A DNA stretch of 64,000 nucleotides from Chlorobiaceae bacterium (GTDB taxonomy: Bacteria; Bacteroidota; Chlorobiia; Chlorobiales; Chlorobiaceae), in the NCBI GenBank assembly GCA_013334965.1, contig JAAXWO010000005.1, positions 122,627 to 186,626 of the forward strand. The letters run 5' to 3'. The notes beneath the pieces are model-generated. The model searched no databases and was not told the origin of the DNA. It saw only the letters and a list, made by a program, of their open reading frames with translations. Below are positions 1 through 9,176 of this stretch, piece after piece; the first letter of the stretch is position 1, and each line of letters starts with the position of its first letter. A program made the position numbers and the translations under genes.

Positions 1-1080
1 GCAAGCGCTTTCTCGGACTGGCCTCCGGACGATCGCCAGCCACCATGGACAGATGTGGCTTACCTGAAGATGCACGACGATCCCCGTTTCAACTACATCT
101 CCTACAACACCATCAGGATGTACGACGAGTCGCTCGACAGGCCCGAGTCGAAAAACGAAGCGCTCTGGGAGGAGATTTCCGGCATCATTCCGTGGTACAG
201 GGAGCAATATGGAATCGACGGGGCAATGATCGACATGGGCCATGCACTCCCCCCGGCGCTCAAGGCGGCGATCGTATCAAAAGCAAGGATCGGCCAGCCT
301 GATTTCGCCTTCTGGGACGAGAATTTCGATCCTTCGCCCCAGTTGAAGGAAGAGGGATTCAACGCCGTGTTCGGATCTCTCCCGTTCGTGATCCACGACG
401 TCCAGTACATCAAGGGACTCCTGAATTTCCTGAACAGGAACGGTGTTGCAATTCCATTTTTCGCGACAGGGGAAAACCACAACACGCCAAGGGTCTGCCA
501 CAACCTCGCAGGCCAGGAGGCCGGACGACGCCGGTCGCTGTTCCTCTTCACCCTCGGGGCCATCCTGCCGGCAATGCCCTTCATACACTCGGGAATGGAG
601 ATCTGCGAATGGCATCCGGTCAACCTCGGCCTGAACTTCACCGACGAGGATCGCCTGCGCTTTCCGTCTGAATCCCTGCCGCTGTTCAGCGCAGGGGCGT
701 GCGACTGGGAAAACGCCAACGGCCTTGAACCGCTCTGCGCTGATATCCGCAAAATCCTCGACATCAGGAATCGCTACATAGAACTGATCCGGTGCGGTGA
801 CCAGGGTTCGATCATACAACCATACATCTCCGATCCTGCCCTGTTGACCGTCATGAGGAAATCAGGGGGAAAAACCATTATTTTTGCCGGCAACAGCAAC
901 ATGAATGACCGGATATCCGGGACGATGGAGTTCGACCAGCCAGAGATGGTTCTCCAGGAACTCATCAGCGGAGGTTCACTCCCGGTCGTCGATCACAAAA
1001 CCATTCTCGATTTCGCCCCGGGCCAATGCTTCCTTTTCGAACTGCCCGAAGCTCCCGAAGTATCTCAGGCAAACAGTTGA
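1..1080 (+). CDS. GH13 (alpha-amylase superfamily) protein, 5' end outside window
   Basis: The frame is open from base 1, so the gene starts upstream; the first in-frame GTG at 55 is internal. The visible 359 codons form the second half of a GH13 barrel and a C-terminal beta domain. The nucleophile region reads AMIDMGHAL (Asp codon 232-234), the general-acid region FAFWDEN (Glu near 319) and the histidine motif ENHNTPR (near 475). The usual NHD is NHN here, so the third catalytic carboxylate is Asn (codon 481-483), and the Arg normally two residues before the nucleophile is Met. The fold assignment is good; activity as an amylase or glucan transferase is doubtful. A sugar kinase-like gene and a symporter follow on the same strand. 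Substrate unknown. Confidence 0.8.
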   Translation, partial: ASAFSDWPPDDRQPPWTDVAYLKMHDDPRFNYISYNTIRMYDESLDRPESKNEALWEEISGIIPWYREQYGIDGAMIDMGHALPPALKAAIVSKARIGQPDFAFWDENFDPSPQLKEEGFNAVFGSLPFVIHDVQYIKGLLNFLNRNGVAIPFFATGENHNTPRVCHNLAGQEAGRRRSLFLFTLGAILPAMPFIHSGMEICEWHPVNLGLNFTDEDRLRFPSESLPLFSAGACDWENANGLEPLCADIRKILDIRNRYIELIRCGDQGSIIQPYISDPALLTVMRKSGGKTIIFAGNSNMNDRISGTMEFDQPEMVLQELISGGSLPVVDHKTILDFAPGQCFLFELPEAPEVSQANS

Positions 1081-1122
1081 AACTCTTTTTTGTTCCATTA
1101 AACCAGTAAATAAAAAACAATC

Positions 1123-2034
1123 ATGTCACTCCTTATCATCGGATCCCTCGCTTTCGACGATATCGAAACCCCTTTCGGCCGCTCGGACAACACCCTTGGC
1201 GGCTCATCAACCTACATCGCCCTGTCAGCGAGCTATTTCACCGATCCGATAAGGATGGTCGGCGTCGTCGGCTCCGATTTCAATGAAAGCCATTTCGGGC
1301 TGCTCCATTCGAAAAATATCGATACCAAAGGAATCAAGGTGGTCGAAGAGGGCAAAACCTTCCGTTGGGCCGGTCGCTACCATTACGACATGAACACGAG
1401 GGACACCCTCGATACCCAGCTCAACGTCTTCGCGAGCTTCGACCCGAACATCCCGCATCAGTACCGTGAATCGAAGTTCATCTGCCTGGGCAACATCGAT
1501 CCTGAACTCCAGATCAAGGTGCTGGACCAGATATCAAAACCTGAGCTGGTCATCTGCGACACGATGAACTTCTGGATCGAAGGCAAGCCCGAAGAGCTGA
1601 AGAAGGTCCTGGAACGGGTTGACATCTTCATCATCAATGACAGCGAAGCCCGCCTGCTCAGCGGCGACCCGAACCTGGTGAGAACGGCCCGGATCATCCG
1701 CAACATGGGCCCCAAGACCCTGATCATCAAAAAAGGCGAGCACGGCGCACTGCTGTTCACGGACAACGGCATCTTCGCAGCGCCTGCCTACCCGCTCGAA
1801 TCGATCTTCGATCCGACCGGCGCCGGAGACACCTTCGCGGGTGGATTCATCGGCCATCTGGCACGCTGCGGCACCATCAACGAAGCTGAAATGAGGAAAG
1901 CCGTACTGTACGGAAGCGCCATGGCGAGCTTCTGCGTCGAGAAGTTCGGCACCGACAGGATCAACGACCTCGACCTGCTCGAAATCGAAGACCGTTACCA
2001 GAGCTTCCTTGACCTGTCACGTATCGAAGCATAA
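1123..2034 (+). CDS. PfkB/ribokinase-family carbohydrate kinase
   Basis: A cytosolic kinase of 303 residues, normal for the PfkB family, which phosphorylates sugars or nucleosides using ATP. The C-terminal signature DPTGAGDTFAGGF lies at residues 230-242, with Asp236 as the expected catalytic base and the GAGD anion hole before it. An N-terminal GG motif (LGGSST, 25-30) and NDSEARLL (172-179) are also typical. It starts 42 bases after the GH13 stop, so the two are probably co-transcribed. A large stem-loop follows the stop. The substrate cannot be read from sequence; ribokinase, adenosine kinase and fructokinase are all possible. Confidence 0.85.
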   Translation: MSLLIIGSLAFDDIETPFGRSDNTLGGSSTYIALSASYFTDPIRMVGVVGSDFNESHFGLLHSKNIDTKGIKVVEEGKTFRWAGRYHYDMNTRDTLDTQLNVFASFDPNIPHQYRESKFICLGNIDPELQIKVLDQISKPELVICDTMNFWIEGKPEELKKVLERVDIFIINDSEARLLSGDPNLVRTARIIRNMGPKTLIIKKGEHGALLFTDNGIFAAPAYPLESIFDPTGAGDTFAGGFIGHLARCGTINEAEMRKAVLYGSAMASFCVEKFGTDRINDLDLLEIEDRYQSFLDLSRIEA

Positions 2035-2063
2035 AGCAAACACGTAGTTCTGTTGTGCGTTTT

Positions 2064-2125
2064 CCCGGCAAACCGACACCCGGCGGACACTGATGTCCCC
2101 GCGTTGCGGTTTGTCGGGTTTCTTT
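2064..2125 (+). terminator. Candidate terminator, two-part stem-loop after the PfkB gene
   Basis: An outer stem pairs CCCGGCAAACCG (2064-2075) with CGGTTTGTCGGG (2107-2118) with one mismatch. An inner hairpin GGACA-CTGA-TGTCC sits between the arms. TTTCTTT follows at 2119-2125. This looks like a rho-independent terminator, separating the kinase from the symporter. Confidence 0.55.
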
Positions 2126-2222
2126 GGCGACATAACGCCCGGAAAGATCCCTGCGTCCTCATTTTTTCGCCTTAACGCCCATATTCAAGAGCATACAACA
2201 ACAACGCTTCAATGGCTTAACC

Positions 2223-3986
2223 ATGGCTCAACTAACCCTTCTGGACCTTGCGTTCATTGCCGGTTATCTGCTGCTCACCCTTTTCATAGGCCTCTATTTC
2301 TCCTCAAGGGCCTCGGAAAACGTCGGAGAATTCTTCCTCTCCGGACGACAGCTCCCCTGGTGGATCGCGGGCACCGGAATGGTCGCCACGACCTTTGCCG
2401 CAGACACGCCTCTTGCCGTAGCGGGTTTCGTGGCCAGGAACGGCATTGCCGGAAACTGGGTCTGGTGGACCTTCGTTTCGGGCGGCATGCTGACAGTGTT
2501 CTTCTTCGCAAGGCTCTGGCGACGCGCCAATATCCTGACGGACCTTGAGTTCATCGAATTGAGGTACAGCGGCCGTGCAGCCACCTTCCTGAGGGGGTTC
2601 AAGGCGGTCTATTTCGGATTGTTCATCAACGCGGTCATCATCGGCTGGGTCAACCTGGCGATGTTCAAGATCATCAAGATCATGATACCCGGGATCAATC
2701 CGGAACTGACGATCGTGGGGCTGGTCATCTTCACGGCCATCTATTCGGGGATGTCCGGTCTTTGGGGCGTCTCGATCACCGACGCCGTGCAGTTCATCAT
2801 CGCCATGGCAGGCTGCATCATCCTTGCCGTGCTTGCAGTGAACTCACCGGTCGTCGTCGCTGCTGGAGGGCTGAAAAATGCGCTTCCGGGGTGGATGTTC
2901 GACTTTTTCCCCTCATGGTCCGATACAGCAGGTTCAAGCATGACGTCAGGCGCGTTCGCCATGCCCTTCACCTCCTTTGCCGCCATGGCTTTCGTGCAGT
3001 GGTGGTCCTCGTGGTATCCCGGCGCCGAACCCGGCGGAGGTGGATATGTGGCACAACGGATGATGAGCGCCAAGGACGAGAAACACTCGCTGCTCGCGAC
3101 CCTCTGGTTCACCATCGCCCATTACTGCGTGAGGCCATGGCCATGGATCATCGTCGGACTGGTCAGCCTGGTGATGTTCCCCGGCCTTCCGGCGAACCAG
3201 AAAGAGGACGGCTTCGTGCATGTCATGAACGCCGTGCTTCCTCCCGGCCTGAAAGGGCTGTTGATCGCCGCCTTCCTGGCGGCCTACATGTCGACGCTCT
3301 CCACACACCTCAACTGGGGCACGAGCTACCTGATCAACGACTTCTACAAGCGCTTTTTCAAACCGGAGGCCGAAGAGAAGCACTACGTCCTGATGTCGAG
3401 GGCGGTCACCGCGCTGACGGCCGTCTTTGCGCTCTATATCACCTTCTTCGTTCTCCAGAGCATCACCAGTGCGTGGGAGTTCATCATCCAGTGCGGAGCA
3501 GGCACCGGTTTCGTACTGATCATGCGCTGGTTCTGGTGGCGGTTGAACGCATGGTCTGAAATCACATCGATGATCGCCCCGATCATTGCCTTCACCGTGA
3601 TAAGCCTGTTTACCGGCATCCGCTTCCCCAATTCGCTCTTCATCATCGTGCTGTTCACGATCGTCTGCACCCTTCTGGTCACCTGGCTTACCCCGCCGAC
3701 CGAAGCGGAACGGCTCGAATCGTTCTTCAGGATCACCAGGGTCGGCGGACGCCTCTGGAAACCCGTCTCCGATCGGCTTCCCGACGTCAAGGCGGACCAC
3801 GGGTTCCTCGCCCTCTTCGCCGACTGGTTTTTCGGGGTGGTGCTCGTCTATGCGATTCTTTTCGGGACCGGGAAGCTCATTTTCGGAGAACCGGGCACCG
3901 CAATACTCTATTATGCCGCCGCAGCCGTGGCTGGATTCATGATTTACCGCGACCTGTCGCGCAGGAACTGGAAAACGTTCGATTGA
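2223..3986 (+). CDS. Sodium:solute symporter (SSS family)
   Basis: An inner-membrane protein of 587 residues with about 13-14 hydrophobic segments throughout, the layout of SSS/SLC5 Na+-coupled symporters. The N-terminal FLSGRQLPWW followed by a TTFAADTPL stretch corresponds to the conserved SSS region around the sodium and substrate sites, and GxSGLWGV lies in the expected mid-region. The stop is 3 bases before the maf start, so symporter, maf and miaA form one transcription unit. The substrate is unknown; sugar, proline and monocarboxylate carriers all share this fold. The nearby sugar kinase and GH13 protein make a sugar possible but do not show it. Confidence 0.85.
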   Translation: MAQLTLLDLAFIAGYLLLTLFIGLYFSSRASENVGEFFLSGRQLPWWIAGTGMVATTFAADTPLAVAGFVARNGIAGNWVWWTFVSGGMLTVFFFARLWRRANILTDLEFIELRYSGRAATFLRGFKAVYFGLFINAVIIGWVNLAMFKIIKIMIPGINPELTIVGLVIFTAIYSGMSGLWGVSITDAVQFIIAMAGCIILAVLAVNSPVVVAAGGLKNALPGWMFDFFPSWSDTAGSSMTSGAFAMPFTSFAAMAFVQWWSSWYPGAEPGGGGYVAQRMMSAKDEKHSLLATLWFTIAHYCVRPWPWIIVGLVSLVMFPGLPANQKEDGFVHVMNAVLPPGLKGLLIAAFLAAYMSTLSTHLNWGTSYLINDFYKRFFKPEAEEKHYVLMSRAVTALTAVFALYITFFVLQSITSAWEFIIQCGAGTGFVLIMRWFWWRLNAWSEITSMIAPIIAFTVISLFTGIRFPNSLFIIVLFTIVCTLLVTWLTPPTEAERLESFFRITRVGGRLWKPVSDRLPDVKADHGFLALFADWFFGVVLVYAILFGTGKLIFGEPGTAILYYAAAAVAGFMIYRDLSRRNWKTFD

Positions 3987-3989
3987 CCC

Positions 3990-4592
3990 ATGCCCAAGCA
4001 ACTGAAACTCATCCTTGCCTCCCGATCTCCCCGTCGGCGCGAACTGCTCGCGCTGACGGGCATCCCCTTCGAAACAGCTTCGGTCGACATCGATGAAACG
4101 TTCGACCCTCTGGTGTCGGTCGAAGAGAACGTGACGTCAATCTCACGGAAAAAAGCGGAAGCCGTCCGGGCTTCGCTGATGATCACGACTGAAGAGGCCG
4201 TCGTGCTCGGCTCCGACACGACCGTACTGCTTGACGACAAACCGCTCGGCAAGCCCGTCGATTTCAAGGATGCGTTCTCGATGCTCTCAGCCCTTCAGGG
4301 ACGGACGCACGAGGTGCTTACCGGCTTCTGCGTCCTTCACGGACAAAAAGCGGTCTCCGGCCACGCCAGGACGCTTGTCGAGTTCGAGCCGATCTCCCCG
4401 GCCGAGATCGCCAGGTACATCGAACTCATGCAACCCTATGACAAGGCCGGTTCATACGGAATACAGGATACGATGCTGGCCTGCTTCATCAAAAGGATCG
4501 ACGGCTGCTATTACAACGTCGTCGGCCTTCCCCTTTCCAGGGTCTTTGCCGCCCTGAAACCCCTCTTCCCGTTTCCTCCCCCCCTACCATGA
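3990..4592 (+). CDS. maf: Maf family nucleoside triphosphate pyrophosphatase
   Basis: A 200-residue cytosolic protein of normal Maf length. The diagnostic N-terminal [12 protein letters not shown] lies at residues 9-20 and the GSDTTV motif with the metal-binding Asp near residue 72. Maf proteins hydrolyse dTTP/UTP or modified nucleotides to the monophosphate and PPi, keeping non-canonical nucleotides out of nucleic acids. The start codon lies 3 bases after the symporter stop and the stop overlaps the miaA start as ATGA, so translation is coupled. The C-terminal residues are proline-rich. Maf and YhdE-type subfamilies differ in specificity and are not separated here. Confidence 0.9.
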   Translation: MPKQLKLILASRSPRRRELLALTGIPFETASVDIDETFDPLVSVEENVTSISRKKAEAVRASLMITTEEAVVLGSDTTVLLDDKPLGKPVDFKDAFSMLSALQGRTHEVLTGFCVLHGQKAVSGHARTLVEFEPISPAEIARYIELMQPYDKAGSYGIQDTMLACFIKRIDGCYYNVVGLPLSRVFAALKPLFPFPPPLP

Positions 4593-5527
4593 CCAAGAAA
4601 CCGGTACTCGTGATCCTCGGCCCGACAGCATCCGGAAAATCGGAACTGGCGTTCAGGGTCGCCAACCTGACAGAAGGCGAGATAATATCTGCCGATTCGC
4701 GCCAGATTTTCCGCGGGATGGATATCGGGACAGCAAAACCCTCCATTGGAATGCTGGAGTCGACCAGGCACCATTTCATAGACGAAAAGGAGATAGGAGA
4801 GCCTTTCAGCTCGGGAGATTTCGCCGTGCAGGCTGTCGAAAGGATTAAAGCTCTCCATGAGCGAGGAATTGCGGCGATAGTTGCCGGCGGATCAACGCTC
4901 TATCTTGAAGGACTCCTGAACGGATTCTCTGCGTTGCCCCCCGCCAATCCTGAATTGAGGGCACGCCTGATGGACGAACTTGAGAAAAAAGGCGCAGATG
5001 CCCTGTACAGACGGCTTGAAGCAATCGACCCGCAACAGGCGCAGACCCTCGACCCGACCAAAACCCAACGACTCATCAGGAGCCTGGAGATCATCGAGAT
5101 CTCGGGCATGACCGTCACGAGCCTTCAACAATCGGCGGTCGCCCCGCACGGGCTGGAGTTCATCGTCGTCGGCATGGAGATGCCGAGGCCTCTGCTTTAC
5201 GACAGAATCAACCTCAGAACCTCCGGAATGATCGAAGCCGGGCTGACTGAAGAGGCCCGCCGCCTGTACGACAGGTACCGTAAGGAGTTGACCGACGGCA
5301 GCATCAACGCACTTGCCACGGTGGGATACCGGGAACTGTTCGAATATTTTGAAGGAATCACCAATCTTGAGACATCCATCGCACTCATAAGTCAGCATAC
5401 CCGCAATTATGCAAAACGCCAGTTGACTTTTTTCAAAAATAGGCTTAATGTTGAGTGGTTGGACTCCCCTTTAAGCGAATCCGGAATTGCCGAGCTTGCT
5501 GAACAACTCTGCTGCAGGATTTCGTGA
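4589..5527 (+). CDS. miaA: tRNA dimethylallyltransferase MiaA
   Basis: A 312-residue enzyme that transfers dimethylallyl from DMAPP to N6 of A37 in tRNAs reading codons that start with U. The P-loop GPTASGKS is at residues 11-18 and [19 protein letters not shown] follows, with the catalytic Asp. The C-terminal VGYREL and the [14 protein letters not shown] stretch that contacts tRNA are both intact. The start overlaps the maf stop (ATGA). Length is typical. Family assignment is certain. Confidence 0.96.
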   Translation: MTKKPVLVILGPTASGKSELAFRVANLTEGEIISADSRQIFRGMDIGTAKPSIGMLESTRHHFIDEKEIGEPFSSGDFAVQAVERIKALHERGIAAIVAGGSTLYLEGLLNGFSALPPANPELRARLMDELEKKGADALYRRLEAIDPQQAQTLDPTKTQRLIRSLEIIEISGMTVTSLQQSAVAPHGLEFIVVGMEMPRPLLYDRINLRTSGMIEAGLTEEARRLYDRYRKELTDGSINALATVGYRELFEYFEGITNLETSIALISQHTRNYAKRQLTFFKNRLNVEWLDSPLSESGIAELAEQLCCRIS

Positions 5528-5682
5528 AGAATGTTTGTCGGACATGGCCGTCGACGAGATGAAACAACATAAACATCGACGATAGCCAAACTTCTTCAAT
5601 CCGATACGTTTATATGAGCATCGAGTTCGTTTTGTAATTGAATTTCGTTGCACAACCAAGATGTTAAACAGCAGTACCAGCA

Positions 5683-6282
5683 ATGAAGCACTCTGTATCG
5701 ACCCGTAAGGAACTGACTATCCTCAAGCTCGAAGAGGTGGTTTTCGATGTCCGCCATGCCGACTGGTTCAGGACAACGATCGAGCAACTGGTCAGCAACA
5801 ACCTGAGCAGAAACCTGATCATCGATTTCTCTCAGGTCAAGGCCATTGACTCTTCCGGCATCAGCTCCATGCTTCTGGCCCATCAGCTCGCCAACCGCTC
5901 GGAAGGCCTCGCAATCTTCGTTTCGTTATGCCAGCAGATCAAGGACCTGCTCAAACTCACCAACCTCGACAAGCAGCTCTACATCTTCTCTTCCATCAAC
6001 GAGGTCATGACCCTCATCGAACCGGCCCTGAAGGGAAAACGAGCCCACAAATCGCAGCATCAGCCGACAGCTTACGAAGCTCCAGACGAAATTACCGACG
6101 AGATCGAACTTTTGCCCGAAGAGGTTTTCGACACTGAATCCTTCCCTGAAATCAACGAGGAACCTTCCGACGATCAACAGGACATCAAAGAGCCTGCCGT
6201 TAAGGAGAGCTCCCCAAAAAAGAGAGGGCGCCCCAAAAAATGCGCATCAGCCGACGGTGTAAAACCGAAAGCGCGCGGTTGA
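5683..6282 (+). CDS. STAS-domain protein (anti-sigma factor antagonist type) with acidic and AT-hook-like tail
   Basis: Residues 1-110 form a STAS domain of the SpoIIAA/RsbV kind. The motif IDSSGISSMLL near residues 52-62 has the Ser that a partner kinase phosphorylates in this family. Residues 115-178 are rich in Glu and Asp, and the protein ends with KKRGRPKK and further basic residues, which resembles an AT-hook (GRP core) or histone-tail-like DNA-binding segment. Ordinary STAS antagonists are about 110 residues, so the 85-residue tail is extra. No anti-sigma kinase is adjacent. It likely acts in the cytosol in a partner-switching pathway; the tail's role is inference. Confidence 0.8.
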   Translation: MKHSVSTRKELTILKLEEVVFDVRHADWFRTTIEQLVSNNLSRNLIIDFSQVKAIDSSGISSMLLAHQLANRSEGLAIFVSLCQQIKDLLKLTNLDKQLYIFSSINEVMTLIEPALKGKRAHKSQHQPTAYEAPDEITDEIELLPEEVFDTESFPEINEEPSDDQQDIKEPAVKESSPKKRGRPKKCASADGVKPKARG

Positions 6283-6422
6283 CCTGAGTGACGTTCCGCC
6301 CGGCCGAAGCAGAATCAGGCTTGGCGTCAAATCCTCCCCCCCCCAGGATCTTCTTACCCCATATCGCAAGATCCGGTAACAATGCTTGTTCCACCCCGAA
6401 AATACCTGCCTGAATTCGGGCA

Positions 6423-6451
6423 TTGACAATTCGTATGCCCTGACGTATTTT
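6423..6451 (+). promoter_or_regulatory. Sigma70-type promoter for cfa
   Basis: A perfect -35 TTGACA at 6423-6428 is followed, with 17-base spacing, by TATTTT at 6446-6451. The predicted start is about 70 bases before the cfa ATG at 6528, which has GGAG about nine bases upstream. Confidence 0.6.
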
Positions 6452-6527
6452 AGTACGATAATCAGTATCGGTTTACCCCTTACAAGAAGGAATTTCTCTA
6501 CTCCCCCGTAAACCGGAGTGCTGCACC

Positions 6528-7766
6528 ATGCAAAACGACCTCTTTCAATCCAGGCTCGAAAAGCTTTTCGATTCTGCAGGTATTTCCGTCGACGGCAAAA
6601 AACCGTGGGACATCAGGATTCACGATCCGCGCGTCTATCGAAAAACCGTCCTTCAGGGCAACCTCGGGTTCGGGGAGTCCTACATGGACGGATGGTGGGA
6701 CTGCGACGACCTCGACGAGCTCTTTTTCAGGATTCTTTCCACCGGCATCGACAACAAGGTCGGGGTGGTTTCAAAAGCCGTGGAATCCATCGCCTGCGTG
6801 CTCTGGAACATGCAGAGGCCGTCACGGGCATTTACGGTCGGCAAACGCCATTACGATGCCGGCAACGATCTCTTCAAGGCCATGCTGGACCGGCTCATGA
6901 TCTACAGCTGCGCACTGTGGGGTGGGGCCGGAAACCTCGACGAGGCACAGGAGAACAAGCTTCGCCTGTGCTTCGACAAGCTGGATCTCGAACCGGGGAT
7001 GAAGCTGCTCGATATCGGATGCGGATGGGGTGGGACAGCAAAGTTCGCCGCGGAAAACTTCGGAGCGAAAGTCGTCGCCGTCACGATCTCGAAGGAGCAG
7101 GCTGAATTGGCCGCTGACCGATGCAGGAACCTTGATGTCGAAATCCAGCTCAAGGATTACCGTAGCGTGGAGGGCAAATTCGACAGGATCGTTTCTCTCG
7201 GCATGTTCGAGCATGTGGGATACAAAAACTACAGGACATTCTTCGAAACTGCCCGCCGATGCCTTAAACCCGAAGGCCGGCTCCTGGTGCAGACCATCGG
7301 CAGCAACGAACCCTCTTCATGCACCGATCCATGGATCGAAAGGTACATTTTTCCAAACTCGATGCTGCCTTCGGCAAGCCAGATCACCGCGTCATACGAA
7401 AATAAGTTCGTCCTCGAAGACTGGCACTCATTCTCGTACGACTACGCACTGACGCTCAAAGCGTGGGAGCGGAACGTCACCGGCAACTGGGCAAGGCTGA
7501 AAAATGATTACGACGAAAAATTCTACAGGATGTGGCGTTACTACCTGCTGAGCTGCTCAGGAGCATTCAGGGCCCGAACCATCCAGCTCTGGCAGGTGCT
7601 CCTCAGTCCGACGGGAATCAGGGGTGAATGCAGCATTCCCCACGAACCTGCCTACAGGCAGTTCAGGGATAAAGAAAACGGTCACAGGAAGAGGATTCGA
7701 ACGCCTGTACCGAGCCGTGTGCAGCGTCAAGAATCTCCCCGATCGGGCGCTGCTTCAGAATCATGA
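6528..7766 (+). CDS. cfa: Cyclopropane-fatty-acyl-phospholipid synthase, C-terminally extended
   Basis: A class I SAM-dependent enzyme that adds a methylene bridge to unsaturated acyl chains of membrane phospholipids. SAM motif LLDIGCGWGG is near residues 160-169. VKRHYDAGND-like VGKRHYDAGN near residue 104 and SGAFRARTIQLWQV near residue 344 are conserved Cfa segments. E. coli Cfa ends soon after that last motif; here about 45 residues more are read, the final 34 lying antisense to the 3' end of the next gene, so a stop codon may have been lost. The start has a good Shine-Dalgarno and promoter. Function confident, true C-terminus less so. Confidence 0.9.
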   Translation: MQNDLFQSRLEKLFDSAGISVDGKKPWDIRIHDPRVYRKTVLQGNLGFGESYMDGWWDCDDLDELFFRILSTGIDNKVGVVSKAVESIACVLWNMQRPSRAFTVGKRHYDAGNDLFKAMLDRLMIYSCALWGGAGNLDEAQENKLRLCFDKLDLEPGMKLLDIGCGWGGTAKFAAENFGAKVVAVTISKEQAELAADRCRNLDVEIQLKDYRSVEGKFDRIVSLGMFEHVGYKNYRTFFETARRCLKPEGRLLVQTIGSNEPSSCTDPWIERYIFPNSMLPSASQITASYENKFVLEDWHSFSYDYALTLKAWERNVTGNWARLKNDYDEKFYRMWRYYLLSCSGAFRARTIQLWQVLLSPTGIRGECSIPHEPAYRQFRDKENGHRKRIRTPVPSRVQRQESPRSGAASES

Positions 7767-8892
7767 ACCGGTAGCGGGAGGTTCCGGCAAGCTGGTCGAA
7801 AAACTTCGCCTTACGGTCGATGTCAAGCTCTGCCGGATAGAGTTTCTGCAGGGAGAGCAGAATCGCGGTGCCGCTCATGAACGGATCGAACAGGCGCCTG
7901 TCGGTAATCGTGAGGCGAACGCCATGACACTCCCTGCCTGAAAATTTCCCGCTCACCGGCGTAAACGTCGCCTTATGGAGGTCTACACCTGGAAGCCGGT
8001 AGGTTGCGAGCTCCCGAAGCAGGGCCTCATCGTCGATGAATGGCGCTCCGAAGATCCTGAATGGCGCATCCGTGCCGCGCCCCTCACTGACCTCCGTCGC
8101 TTCGAGCATGACCGTCGCCGGATAGAGAAGGAGAGTCTCAAAATCACGGAGATTGGGCGAAGGGGAACGGAAACTGAAACCGGGAAGCTCATCGGCGAAT
8201 CTATCCCGACGGTACCCCGTCATCTGGATAACCTTCACCCTGAGCCCGGGATAAAGGCGCTTCTGCATCCATAAAGCGAGCTCACCTGTCGTCATCCTGT
8301 GCAGGAAAGGAATTTCAGTTGTCCCGACGAACGACTCGAAGGAGGGCTCCAGCATGAACCCGCCTGCAGGAATGGGTGCGATCGGATTGGGGCGGTCAAG
8401 CACCATGAAGGTTACTCCTGCATCCCTGCAGGCCTCCATGGCAAGCTTCATCGTCGAAATGTAGGTATAGCAGCGGACGCCTGCATCCTGAAGGTCGAAG
8501 ATCAGCACGTCGATCTTTTTCAGGAGCGCGACATCCGGTTTTCTGGAAGCGCCATACAGAGAGTAGACCTTGAGCTCGCCGGCGACATCGGTGTTGCCGA
8601 ACTTTTCCCCTGCTTCGCGTTCAAGTGAGAAACCATGTTCCGGAGCCATGAGGAATTTAAGGTCGATTCCGTGCCTGAGAAGCACGCGATAACCCGGCTC
8701 GCCTGAGCCGGAGAGAGCCGCAGCATTGGCAATCAAGCCGACCCTTTTGCCTGCGAGCTCCTTGCAGCCACCGGCGTCGAGCACGTCAAGGCCATATCTG
8801 AACACGGCCGCATCGAGATGACAGACAGGAAATAAAACGAGCAGCAGGCTGACCAGCAGCACTGTCCCAAAGGCTGACACCCTTACCCTCAT
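7663..8892 (-). CDS. NamZ-like exo-beta-N-acetylmuramidase (DUF1343), exported
   Basis: A 409-residue protein with an N-terminal signal peptide (hydrophobic LLVSLLLVLFPV, cleavage near HLDA) followed by a full DUF1343 domain. Typical motifs are APEHGF, IFDLQDAGVRCYTYI and DRPNP. Members characterised in Bacteroidetes remove N-acetylmuramic acid from peptidoglycan fragments, so a role in cell-wall recycling in the periplasm is likely. ATG at 8892 is preferred over the GTG at 8895 because GGAGG lies 7 bases upstream. The 3' end overlaps the convergent cfa gene by 104 bases; the C-terminal RFLYP matches the usual family end, so this frame is the one under selection. Confidence 0.85.
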   Translation of the reverse strand: MRVRVSAFGTVLLVSLLLVLFPVCHLDAAVFRYGLDVLDAGGCKELAGKRVGLIANAAALSGSGEPGYRVLLRHGIDLKFLMAPEHGFSLEREAGEKFGNTDVAGELKVYSLYGASRKPDVALLKKIDVLIFDLQDAGVRCYTYISTMKLAMEACRDAGVTFMVLDRPNPIAPIPAGGFMLEPSFESFVGTTEIPFLHRMTTGELALWMQKRLYPGLRVKVIQMTGYRRDRFADELPGFSFRSPSPNLRDFETLLLYPATVMLEATEVSEGRGTDAPFRIFGAPFIDDEALLRELATYRLPGVDLHKATFTPVSGKFSGRECHGVRLTITDRRLFDPFMSGTAILLSLQKLYPAELDIDRKAKFFDQLAGTSRYRFMILKQRPIGEILDAAHGSVQAFESSSCDRFLYP

Positions 8893-9016
8893 CACTCCGC
8901 CTCCATGTTCGTTTGCGCCCTTCGAGTCATCCCTGCCCGACCTGCATCAATCAAAATAGCCATCCATGTCCATTCGGGCAATGCCGTAAAGAATCGGGGA
9001 AATGGTTTGGGGGGAC

Positions 9017-9052
9017 AAAAAAAAAGACCGCACAACATGGCACGGTCTTTTT
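9017..9052 (-). terminator. Rho-independent terminator after the initiator tRNA
   Basis: On the minus strand AAAAAGACCG pairs with CGGTCTTTTT around a 12-base loop, and the run of T continues. It sits three bases beyond the tRNA 3' end and would end a metG-tRNA transcript. Confidence 0.85.
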
Positions 9053-9054
9053 AC

Positions 9055-9130
<76 letters not shown>

Positions 9131-9176
9131 ATGTTAGTGACCTAATGTAACACCATTTTCGTTAAAAACAAACGAA

